Shown one piece after another: positions 43,001 to 55,000 of a DNA stretch of 64,000 bases. The position numbers and the translations under genes are program-made. The notes below the pieces were generated by a model. It was not told where the DNA came from and ran no database searches. It saw only the letters and a program-made list of their open reading frames with translations. How positions within the stretch are numbered: the stretch's first letter is position 1; every line of letters begins with the position of its first letter. The DNA is from Tanytarsus gracilentus (lineage: Eukaryota; Arthropoda; Insecta; Diptera; Chironomidae), in assembly GCA_038502055.1 (NCBI GenBank), contig JAXRKN010000045.1:10219501-10283500 (forward strand). The letters run 5' to 3'.

Positions 43001-46000
43001 ATATGTAAATTTGACACTGAAAATCCATTTTGGCATTTTTCTCTCTCGCTGCTCGCACTCACCGTTGAATCCATTACCATTTTATGTATACTTACATTCG
43101 GTAGCTGGTTATTAGCGAGAGAACTCTACGCAAAAGAGAGAAAATCATTAATTTAAATAACAATAGAATTTGCTGTTTTATAAAATACCTTTTTAAAAAA
43201 ATTTAATGTAAGTGAGTTTATGGAATAAACCAATCACAAATGTATAATTTCCATGCACTTTGATCTTAATCATTTTCGAGAGAATAAAGGGATTACAATA
43301 GAAATTATTTTATATACGCTCATAATGGCTGCAAACAATGTCGAAGAAGAACCCTGATTTAATTCTTTTTTGTACCCAACTTGTTGCTGGATGACAAGGG
43401 AGAGAAACTTGAAATTTTTAATATTTTTTGAAGTTTAAAAGAGAAAAATTTCACTTTCCATAATTTTCTCAATCATAAATTATTTTAACAGTTTTTAAAA
43501 ATATATAATTTGGAGTTTCCACCCCTAGAAATTAATTTTTACAAGCAAACCATTTGTCAACGAAAATTGCATGCTTTGATTTTGTTGAAGTTGAAACAGC
43601 TTTAAAAAATTTATTGAAAGGGTAAATTGCTGCATCGCATGAGATCCAATGCCTTTTTTTATAAAAAGAGAGAGAGAGAGAGAAATTTTCCTTATTTTTT
43701 TATATTCAATTTCCGTTTCTACAAACGAATGGAATCTGATTATGTCCACTTGTTGACTTCCTCGAAGAAAAATTCAATTTATCATGAAAATTTTCTTTTC
43801 CCCTCAGATTGTGAAAAATCGTCAGCAAATGACCAGCAAAATCTATTCGAAAGTGTCTGCGTGAGCAGTTCCAATACAACGACATCATCAACGGACTTAA
43901 GTGATTACAATAACACATCAACTAGTGGCAATACAGCGACAACAAACACGAATTCATCGTCAAATAACAATAGTAGTAACAATAGCAATCAATTAAATGG
44001 ACAAGATAGTTTTCCTGCTGCTCCGGCCGCTTCTGGTGGTGGTGAGTACAAACTTTTTTTCACTACACGCTGTAAGAACATTCAATTGTTCGCTTTCATT
44101 TCGAGGCTTAGAAAATTATTTAAATTTTCACGTATACGGTCAATTGTTTGAACATGAATGAAACATCTAATTGAGTTCGCCATGTGACATCACACCGATT
44201 CTTAGAATCTAGCTCGATTTTTTCACGAAAATAATTTTCAATTGGCTTCCCCGAAAAATAAAATAAAATAACTTTTTTTTGATCTAAAACCCATGTTTAT
44301 TTCACGGTCGAGTTCATTCTTTCGGCAATCGGTATTGTTGGTGATGAGACAGACATACACTCATGCATACACACATAGTTGAGGCAAAACAAAAGAAAAA
44401 AGCTCTTTTTTGTAGCGCTCTAACCGAAACAGAAAAATTAATTCTGATGCGAATGAAAACACAAAAATTTAAATTTTATGTTAATTTTTTTTTCGTTTCG
44501 AGCCTTGTAATTAAAGTTTTTTAAATAACAAAAAAAAATGAAATAAATTCTGATTTTATACCATTTGGTCATAATGTACTCGCATGGTTGATGAAAAATG
44601 GACAGAAGGTTGATTTTGAATTATTTTTTTTTGATTTCGTGGTTGAGAATTTTTATTAGTTTTTCTATTGTAAATTTTTGAGTTTATAAAATTCAAAAAA
44701 GTTTTATCCCTTAAAATTTTTTCACACATTTTTTGAATGTCAAAAAATTTATTATGCATTTTAAGTCTCAAATAATCGCCAAATGATAAAAAAATCCCAT
44801 CCATCCAAATGCACAACTTATTAAAGTCATTTGCACTGAATCATAGTCATTATAGTCGTATCCCATGGGAAGGTGTATTATTAAAATTTGAAGATACTGA
44901 AAGTTTGCAAGGAAACGTTCTTTTTTGCGAACTCTTAAATAATTAATTAAGATCCGCCAACCGTGACTGTTTGATGTCTGATGAAGACTCACTAATGTGG
45001 TCAAATTTTTTCGACTTTTAATTATTTTTTTTTTCACTAAATGCAAAAAAGAATTTTGGCTTCTTTAATGATGCTAAATTATGCGTTATATTTTTTTTTG
45101 TTTTAAATATTGTGTACACACTCACATGTGTGACTGAAAAGCAATAAAAAATCACTTTAGTAACGGTTCCACTTCCGTCCATCCGCTTGTTGCGCTTTTT
45201 GTTATTATTATTCGCTGTTAAACATTGTCAGCTCTCGCTTAAGCGAAAGAGAATTAATTTGCTTCTTAACATTTTCCAATCGATGTTCGCCCGAGAGTTG
45301 AAAAAGTCAACTTTTACATCTCCACCTGTCTTACGAAAAAAAAAATTACTAGCGTAAGTACAATTAAGCCGATTGTAGATTGGCAAGCGAGCGAGAGACA
45401 ATGGAGCAAAATAAATGGCACAAAAAAAAGAGAAAATTGAGCAGAATATTGAAGCTAATAACAAAATAATTAATCACTCGCTCTTGTGCAGGGCTCACGA
45501 GACATGCACAAAGCACGCAACGACATTATTGCATAAAATAAAATGAGATCGTCATGTCGCTTGAATTGTCAAACGTATCAATTTAAAAGCAGACGGAAAG
45601 AAATAAAAAAATCTCAAACGATCGATTAATAACTAAATAAATTATTCCACGTAAAAACATCTATTTACTCTATTCATTCAGTAGATGATGGTAATTTTGT
45701 TCAATTTAAAATTATGCTCTTTTTTTCGCAACAACATCACACAGACTTAGCTCAACTTCAGTTCATTAAACTGATTTTCATTCATTCGATTCATTGATGG
45801 AAAGCATCCAGAGAGGTAGAAAGAGAGTTAAAAGAGAAGCGATCAATTCACCGGACACATACAATACACTTAGCATGTCTCTTATTTCAATATAAGCTAT
45901 ATCATTAAAATGCGCATAGAGTGGAGCGATTAAAATAATTATGATGCAGAAATGCCTCTTTTTTAGCGATACGTTCATATTCAGATGTTGCGAGGCGCGT

Positions 46001-49000
46001 GAAATGAGTGTACGAATAGCGATTAAGTAGATGAGAGAGGTGTGCGATGAGATCGAAGTTGAAATTATGAATTTCAATAAATGAAGGAGGTGTGAGAGGT
46101 AATTTAACGGTTTTTTAAATTTTAAATTATGCGAAATTTAAATTTAACGGATTAAATTGGATTTAAAATTTAAGAATCCGTTAATTTACAAAAATATTGA
46201 ATCCACATTTTAAGATCATTGATTCCAAACGAAATAAAAGTTTAATTAACCCGAATCATAGACGGGTTTAACATTTCACGCGTTTGCATTTTTATCGTTC
46301 ATTAAAAGCCCACTCGAATTCTTCTCGCTGACCAATAAGCATAAAATATTTTAAGTCCCAGATTGCAAATTGGCACTTTTAGAATCATTCACAAATGCAA
46401 AAGTGGTGAGAGACCTTAAAGGTCTTTTGACGAAGAATGAAGAAGTCACAAAAATATATCGACTTATGCAAATTTTATCGCACGCCGAACGTTAAATAAT
46501 GCGCGAAGAGTGAGCAGAGAGAAAAACTATTAAAATAGTTTAATTAATATACAGCAGATGCAAGAAAAAACTGCATTAAGTATTTATTGAAAATTATTTT
46601 TTTTCGCTTCAAGCTGCTCGAGCGGTTGACACAATATGGCGAGACATTGATAATAACTTATTTTTTGAATTTAAATGATAAAAGTCACTGTGTCTTATCA
46701 CAGATGAAGGCAAACCGCAACGATACGATTCCGAGAATTTTCCAATGATAAACATGTGTAAGCATCACATGACATTGCTGTCATAAGTGTATTATCATAA
46801 ATATGCTAAAGCAACATAGTACAGCAGTCAGTTCAAGGAGATTAAAAATGAAAGAGAAGAGAAACGAGTTGAGTTGATGAATGAGGCGTCAACCATCATC
46901 ATCCCTCTTACTCTTCGGCATGCAAGCAGCAGCAAAAATAAACAAAAGGATCGACGACGATCGGAAATTTCTTTTTAATGGAAATTCAATTCACAATTTC
47001 GCACGTGTTCGAGGCACCAACTTTCCTCATGAATCCATAAAAACCTTTCAATGGAGGCATTCATGTCAAAATGGATCGACAAAACAACAACATAAGATTC
47101 CAAAATTATACATTCAAGAGGAGACTGTTGAAAGGCGCATTACTAACCCAGAGAAGCTACTTCCTGTTCTGTCACATATCACACACAAAAAAAATTCTCT
47201 TTTACGTTTTTGGAAGGTTTTTGTGTGCATGAATTGACGACGTTGCATTAAGGGAGAGCAAGGGATAGAAAATTTACTAAAATTAATTTTATTTATAAAA
47301 TTTATTTCAATATTTAATTTTATAAAAATTAAAAATATCGAAAAAACTTCCATCCCCTTGTCAAATCCATAAAATGCATCAATTCGGAGAATTTTTTGTA
47401 TATGAGAAAATTAGCCGCGTGGAGAATCGATCGAATGCCACAAAAACCCAACACCGGAAATTGATCAATAATTGAAATGGAGAATTCACATTTTTGATCC
47501 CATTAAACACACCATTTGACCTTTCTCTTTTTCGTCTTGCATTTAATTTTATGCATTTTCAAATATATTTTCGAAAAAAATTACGATCACATTGTGTCAA
47601 TCGAAAATCACAAAAAAAAGTATCGACGAATGAGCAATAAAAAAAAGAGTGAAGAGTTTTATTGACTTGAGAAAGATTTTTTATGCTCATTTAATATCCG
47701 AAAATCATAAACATAAACAACTCTATGCTTTATGTTCATAATTTGATTTATTGTTTCTTGCTAAGAGAGAGAGAGTTGATTTTTTTTGTGCGACACTCAA
47801 TCATGGACTGAAAGAAAAATTAATTACTCTAAATATCTTTTTTTTGGTAGCATCGAGCATTTTTTTCTCATACGCAATTTCAAGCTCATTGAGGGGAAAA
47901 AAATTAAGAGATAATTCAATTAAGTGCCCTCTAATTACCAAGAGTAGCCTCTCTCTCTCGTAGAATGAAAAACGATCAAAATGAATTAAACGACCGGAAG
48001 TTCATCAACGTCGTCGTCGACTCTCTTTGAAATATTTTTTTCCTTCTATCGAAAAATATAAAAAAAAATTGTTAAAAGCAAGCATAGATGATAGTTAACA
48101 TTCAATTTTCGTATCGCATTTTAATCACATACGAATACGGTGAGTGAAATATTAAAATTCTATATGGCGATGCCATGAATCATTGCTATTGTGAGCGTGA
48201 CATGCTCACATACTTGTCATCATCATCAGAGTCTTCTTCTTATGCCCGAGAGACACTATAATGTGTGTTAATTTTCATTTTCATGGACCACGTCGTCGTC
48301 AGCGCGCATCAATTGAGTGTCGGCATTTTTTCTCTCTCTCTCTCGCTCAGTTTATTACATATTGTGTGTGCTTACCTTTACCGCGGGGGGATAATTCATG
48401 TTTAAGAATCATAATTAGATGATTATCATTAGCCACGGCTAAACCCAATTTCTAGCTACTGGAATTTTCTGCCTCACACATTGACGAAAGCTTTTTTGTC
48501 GAATAAACTAACTTTGCAAAATGCTAATCGAAAAGGTCATTTGACAATTTCTAGACTCGACTCGTTTTAGTTATAGTAATTAGAAGACTGACGTCACATT
48601 TATCGAAAAACTCGATAATTTCTTAATTATAAATTCACACAACCGTAGAGTGACTCTCTCTCCTCAAGCTTTATCGAATATGAAAAATCGGAGAAGTTTC
48701 GTTACGCATTTTTGACTTTTCCAACCGAAACCGATAGTAAAATTGTTATGAAAGAACATGAGATATAATTAAGGTAATTTTTTTTTCAAATGAAATTTTT
48801 GTGTAGAGTCCGAAAAAGTAATCATCAAAAATGGGAAAATGAAGTTAATGGCGAAAAGTGATGGTCATTTTGCCCCGGTCGCGATATAACAATGGATTTA
48901 AGGAGGAAATTGGCCCTTCACATTACGCACATGGTTTTTAATAATGCGAATATTTGCGAAAGAATTTTTTTCGTTACATTTTTATAGTTTTGCGAGGAAA

Positions 49001-52000
49001 TTGCGGAGATAATTATGTTGAATGAGAGATTTTTGATGTCACGATTAATTTTTTAATGCTCTTAAATTTTATGATTCTGACTTTAACGAACTTTAAATTT
49101 TATTTTAACAAAAAATTCATAATCTGAAGTTAATTCTCAGTAAATTATCCAACGATGCTGGCACATATGGGCATTTTATCACTTGCACAAAATTATGAAA
49201 AACATTCCATAAAACTTTTGGCCTTTAATCTTCGAATTAAATGCGATAAAAATTATATTTTTATTAAAATTATTAAAGTGCTCATTAAAATAAATTCTCG
49301 CGAATTTTTCATTCTGTGTCAACTCGATCACAATTGCGATAAGCGACAATGTGAATATGCATCAACATTGTTATGTCGGAGTGACATTGTAAGAAAAACC
49401 ACTTGTTCATTCTAAAACAATTAATTATTGTGGGGGACACGAAATCTGTGATCTCAAACACCTTCAAGTAATTAATTTTATACAAAAAAATTATTTTCGT
49501 GACCGCAGTGATTATGAAAAATTTAGATCAGAATGGAAAGATAATTTCATAATTAAAAAATACGTTAAAAATACGTCGCATTGATCGAGAATTTCTCAAG
49601 TCCGAATGGCACAATCGGCGAAGAAGAAAACTTGACGCTTAGCCTAGTTGCGCTTTCAAGCAAATCATTGAATTTTCACAGTGCTTAGACTCGCCTTCTC
49701 CACTCACACACTCCGAAGAATAGAAGATAAATTCTCTTCTGTTCGAAATCGCATGCGATCATGAGCCAATGTGGATCTTTGATTTACACTCGCGCTTACA
49801 CAATGAGCGTTAAGATAATATGCGTAAGAATCCACTATAAAAGATGATGGCTCAACCTCTTCGAAAAAAATCTCTTTGTTTACTGAACATCCAATTAAAT
49901 TGGATGGGGCCGAGATCGAGAATGATGTAATTTTCTCTCTTTTTGAAAATATCTTTAACACCGCTATGTGTTTTATGGTAATTCCACACTCATCACATAT
50001 TTTTTTTCAGAAAATGATGATTATTATTGTTGAATGGATCGAGAAGAGAGAATAATTACAGAGGGCACACATTCATTCATTCACAGTCGGCTTCTAATGC
50101 TCCTTTTTTTCTTACGAAGGAGACATTAAAAACGATTTTTATTAAATTATTTTTGAATCAGTTCTCTGTGCATGACTTTGTCAATAAACAATGGGGATTC
50201 TCTATGAAAATATACACTCTGATTTTTCGGGTCCAAAATATTGATACAGTTTTAGGAAGAGATTTTCGTCTTTCGTGAATAATAAAGGCATTCATTAAGT
50301 ACGAAGCAGCTGGAGGGCAATTTTTAGTTAAGAAAGGGATAAGTGAGCGGTCTATTAGCGTCAACCGCTCTTCATTCTCTAATGATTTAATAAATGACTT
50401 AAAAAATATTGTGAATGACACGCAGCGTGCGGAAATAAAAAAAGTTTTATCATTTGAATATTTAAATTTCGTTAGAATTTGTGATTTTAAGGGAGTTAAA
50501 ATATTGATAATAAAATTTTATTGTTATTGAATTTTCTCAGCTTTGTTGCAAGGGATGAAGACTTTAAAATTATTTCATCATGATGCATCATGAAGATTTA
50601 TTTCGAAAAAGTAGTTCAATGTCTGTGCAATGTGTGCCAAACAAAAACGTCGATTAACTTCATAATTCTTACAAACCATATATCTGCTATTACTACTTGG
50701 CTGCTCTTGAAAATTAATACATTTTTACCCCGATCTCGTGTGTTTTACAATTTAAACGTTGTCCATTCATAGTGAAGGTCGTTGAAAATGGCTCTTTTTT
50801 CAGTGAGTTTAATTACATGTGTATGATTCCATATTGCTCAAAAAAAATATACTGACCCTGAATTGGATGTCTTCTTCTTTTTCATCATGGATTGATGCTT
50901 ATCCTAGTGTGACCAATTTGAAGCAAACATGCCCAACCTCAATTTTCGCGAGCGACTCATACAACTGTGAGATTACGTTAGGATTGTCAATTATGCATGA
51001 ACTCTGAACCATATCAAAATCATCATTACCAAATTTTGCCTTGGAAAATGAGCTTTAATTTAAAGTCTTGTAAATCAATTCGCAATTTTTCATTTCACAA
51101 GATTTTCCTCTCATCGTCAACCAATCGAAAGATTAAAGAGAAAATTTTCTAAAATGCTCAGAGCAAACTTCAAAGAGCGATATATAAAAAATAATTTTTT
51201 GGGGGCGGTCTTGGATTAGCATTTAATTGCTGGACATGCGCTTTCTGTTTATAAGAAAAAAATTGCCCAATGCCACTTTTGCGAACGAATCTTTCAACTG
51301 GAAAAATTCCATGAAAAATTTTTACTAAAGATTTATTTACTCAGTGAAGGAGAGAGAAGAAAAAATGTTTCAAAACCCACACGTGGGTGTTGCCGCGTAA
51401 CCCACTTGTAACAGATCCTTGTTTGAAAATCAAGTGCATAAAAAATGAGTTTAAGTCAATCCGGACACTTTGGCTGTCCGTGGCAGTCCTGTTCGACCAT
51501 TCCTCAAAAATCATCTATGTCAATAGATTCCTGGTCCAATCACGAGTTCAACGATACCCATGAAGCCATAGTTCTGAAAAATGGACATTATGGCTGTCCG
51601 TGGCACTACTGGCCGTCCATGATGGACATTCATCAAAAATCATCAATGCCATTCGATTCCTGGTCCAATTACGAGTTCAACGATACCCATGAAGCCATAG
51701 TTCTGAAAAATGGACATTTTGGCTGTCCGTGGCACTACTGGCCGTCCATGATGGACATTCCTCAAAAATCATCTATATCAATCGATTCCTGGTCCAATCA
51801 CGAGTTCAACGATACCCATGAAGCCATAGTTCTGAAAAATGGACATTTTGGCTGTCTGTGGCACGACCATAGGTCACGACTCGAAAAATCATGTATGTCA
51901 ATCGATTCCTGGTCAAGTTACGAATCAATGCCAATCGAATTCTGGTCCAATCACGAGTTCAACGATACCCATGAAGCCATATAAGAGAAAATTTGTATGA

Positions 52001-55000
52001 AAAATGGACGTTATGGCCGTCCATGGCACGACCATAGGTCATGACTCAAAAAATAGTCAGTGCCTGCACATATAGACCCTAAGAGCTACCATCTGGCGAA
52101 AACTAGAAGTCTCTAGCTGGTCCAGGGACCGAGATCTCGCTTGTGCAGACAGACGGACGGACGGACGGACGGACGGAATCACGAGCATATAAGCGTTACA
52201 CCACTTTGTGGGTTACGCTAAAAAATCCAAATCAAAGCCAACATCCGTTCGCTTTTTTTGGTGTGTGCACGTACTCAATGATCGTGTGCCTTGTGAAGGA
52301 GAGAGAGAGTGTGTGGCAATGAGAGACACTTTTAATGCTTTAAGATTATTAATTCCGAGTGCAAACCATCGAAAGAAAGGATGTTGAAAAAAATAATTAA
52401 ATCCTAAAATTTTTTTAATAAATTTGTGATTTTACGAGTCGTTAATTGTCACCACACCACGTTAATTAAGATCGACTACAAAGTTGTAACGAAATTTTCA
52501 ATAACGCTCTTTGTGAATCTCGAAAATAATCGACGACTAAAAAGAGAAAGAAGTTTGTCAACATCCGCACCCAACCCGCAAAACACTTTTTGATAACTCA
52601 CTCGAAAAACGAAAGACACAATTTCTTTATAAACAAATAGCCATTCTCGAAAATATACTTTGTTTCAAAAAAAATGATGTTCTTTGTCATTTCTCTTTTC
52701 TTTTTTGTTTATCTTCATCTTGTGGGCTATGGAAAAATTATTTATTGCTATTTCTTCTTCTTATGACCCATAAATCCACCACAAGCAAACATAAAAAAAT
52801 CCCTTTGTCATTATCCGGAGATCGAAAGTGCAAGATAATCATCGTGATCCTTTTTCCTGAGAAATTTCTCGCCTTCACGTTAAAATTGAGAAATCATTGC
52901 TGAACGGCAATTAATCATGTTCACGATTAATATCGTAAAAAAAATGCCTCACGTAACTCCGCAGCCATTTTCTATCAACGTCTCTAAATGGCATATGCAA
53001 ACAGCAATCTATAAGGAGCTCGTTTATGAGAGACACAAACAAGGTATATTAAGAGAGAAAAAAAACAAGTTTTAGAATGGAAATAAAAATTGTTGAATGA
53101 AATCACTTCATCAAACCTCATCATCATCAACTATGAGTATCTAATTTCATTTCCGTTTCTTTTGCGATTGGATGGATGAAAAAAAAGAATGTATAATAAA
53201 AAAGGATCTCAACATCTTGTGAATATATGAGCGATGAGGTGAAACGAGATAAACGAGATTTTTTTTATTGCCATTGAAACGGGAAATTCAGGAGCGAGTG
53301 AGAGGAATATAAAAGGACGCTCATCATCTTTCTATTCAACCGGATGCAATACGACGAAAATGAACAATAAAACTATATTAAAATTCTATGGGTGTGACCA
53401 CGTGACAGTCATCAGTGAAGAAATCATTAGATTTCAAATTTACTTTTTTTCGCAAGAAGGGAGACAAAAAAAGTAAATTTGAGACGAAAGTGCAACTCAA
53501 TAAGGCAATTATGAGTGAAATGGGATTTAAAATAAAGCAAATGTGAAGGAGTTTTCATGAATGAATGCAACAAGAAAAATTATGAATGAGCATTCAAATT
53601 GGAGATTTAAAGTTGAGAGCACGTGCATTATGTTCAACAATTGAAGCATTCTTAATCTCATTTTTTACCTATAAAAGGATTTTTCCTCTGGGTTAAATTG
53701 AATCCTTTAAAGAGAGGCGGTGATTTCCACTTAAAATGAGCAGTTTTAAAAGAGAGATTTAAAAAAAATTAATCTGGTTATTTTTGGGGTGCAATTTAAA
53801 ATTATTTGAAACAATTTTAGATAAAATATTTTTAAAAAACTCTTTTCTCACTTTTGACCGTTGAAAATTCTCTGCCATATAATTTAGCGTAGATAATGCG
53901 GGAGGAAATGACAATTAAAATGCGATTAATTGCATTCTCTAGCTAGAGAGACAAAAAATTGTAAAAATGCAATCAAAAGTCACTTTCATGGCCGGCAACC
54001 CCTATTTTGTTGAGTTTATTTTGAAAATTTTCACACACTCGACAGAAACAACCCTTAAAAAAGTGAATTAATGTGAAACACCTGTATTTTTTTTTGATGT
54101 TAATAAAAAACGCTTAATTTTGTTACTCATCCGCTACATTGCTGGTCATACATAATTCTGTTTTTGTCAATTCAAGCGGAAAAAGTTTTCAACCCTCATC
54201 GAATGCGAAACTCCGTCTTCAAAATTATTATGCAAAATCTGCACCCACTTAATGGGTATGTTGACTAAATTAATGAACAATGAGAACATTTCTCTCATTT
54301 GAATTTATTAAATGCTCTTGTCTGACCCCTATATGCGTTTTTATTATTTAAATTTATGACTGTCCATTGAGCACACATAAAATGCATTTGTGTAAACACA
54401 GAAGGGAGAAAACGAGAGTTGAGTGCATATAAAAAACATTGTAATTAGAGGAATTTCTTTCTCTCTCGACTACCTCCACATAATTCACACGATATACTTT
54501 TAGAGTAAAAAAAATATATGAGGGAGTATAAAAATTTTTATGTAATAGAATTTCCCACGCAATTGAGTGAAAATTGCTCAACATAAATATTGTTCTAATT
54601 AAAAAAATGTTTTAGCTGAGGGTGCGCAAGGATTTTTTTTACTTAAAAATTCCTTCACACGGTAAAAGTTAATTTTGGCAGGATTTATGAGGTTGAAAAA
54701 TTTTTTTAGCTCCCTTAATATTTTACTCCGATGATTTATGTTCAATATTTAGATGGAATCATATCGAATTTCCCGTGTCGAGCATTTTTTTAAGGGATCG
54801 AAGGGAAACCAAATGTTGGAAATAAAAAAGACAGGTGGTTTGTCGCAAAAAGGAACATTTTTTGAGCTTCTTTCCCCTTGCTCTGGTTTTAACAAAATAT
54901 CTAAGAAATTCTCCTACAATTTCATCATCTTGAGATCACTTAAAAAAGAACCATAAACAAACAATTCCCTCACTTCCGTTCTGAGCGTCGAAAAGAAGAA

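Larger units (their letters stand above)
42989..43807. other. pnt intron with a MITE-like element and a GA run
   Basis: It holds an inverted-repeat element (43395-43527) and a GA microsatellite (43667-43682). The long frame that runs through it into the next exon is coding only from 43808. Confidence 0.75.
51395..52218. mobile_element. 824-bp non-autonomous element with 11-bp TIRs and internal 129-bp repeats
   Basis: GCGTAACCCAC at 51395-51405 and GTGGGTTACGC at 52208-52218 are perfect inverted repeats, and GTAAC/GTTAC just inside extend them imperfectly. The interior has 129-bp direct repeats, placed by the GATTCCTGGTCCAA word at 51526, 51655, 51784 and (shorter step) 51904. It ends with a GGAC tetranucleotide run at about 52151-52176, a feature common near the ends of dispersed insect elements. 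No transposase is present. Base composition is clearly less AT-rich than the host intron, consistent with a recent arrival. No target-site duplication is obvious. Confidence 0.75.

Noticed and set aside
43627..43807. N-terminal part of the 174-codon frame leading into the 43808 exon
   Set aside because: It precedes a clear CCCCTCAG acceptor and includes a GA microsatellite; only 43808-44041 is coding, and the end of the frame runs into the next intron.
46881..47237. 118-codon frame as a gene
   Set aside because: No known motif; it stops close to a MITE-like element and the composition is not convincingly coding.
51445..51984. 179-codon open frame with 43-residue repeats as a protein gene
   Set aside because: It lies inside a TIR-bounded element, is open because the repeat period is a multiple of three, and has no domain, splice context or promoter.
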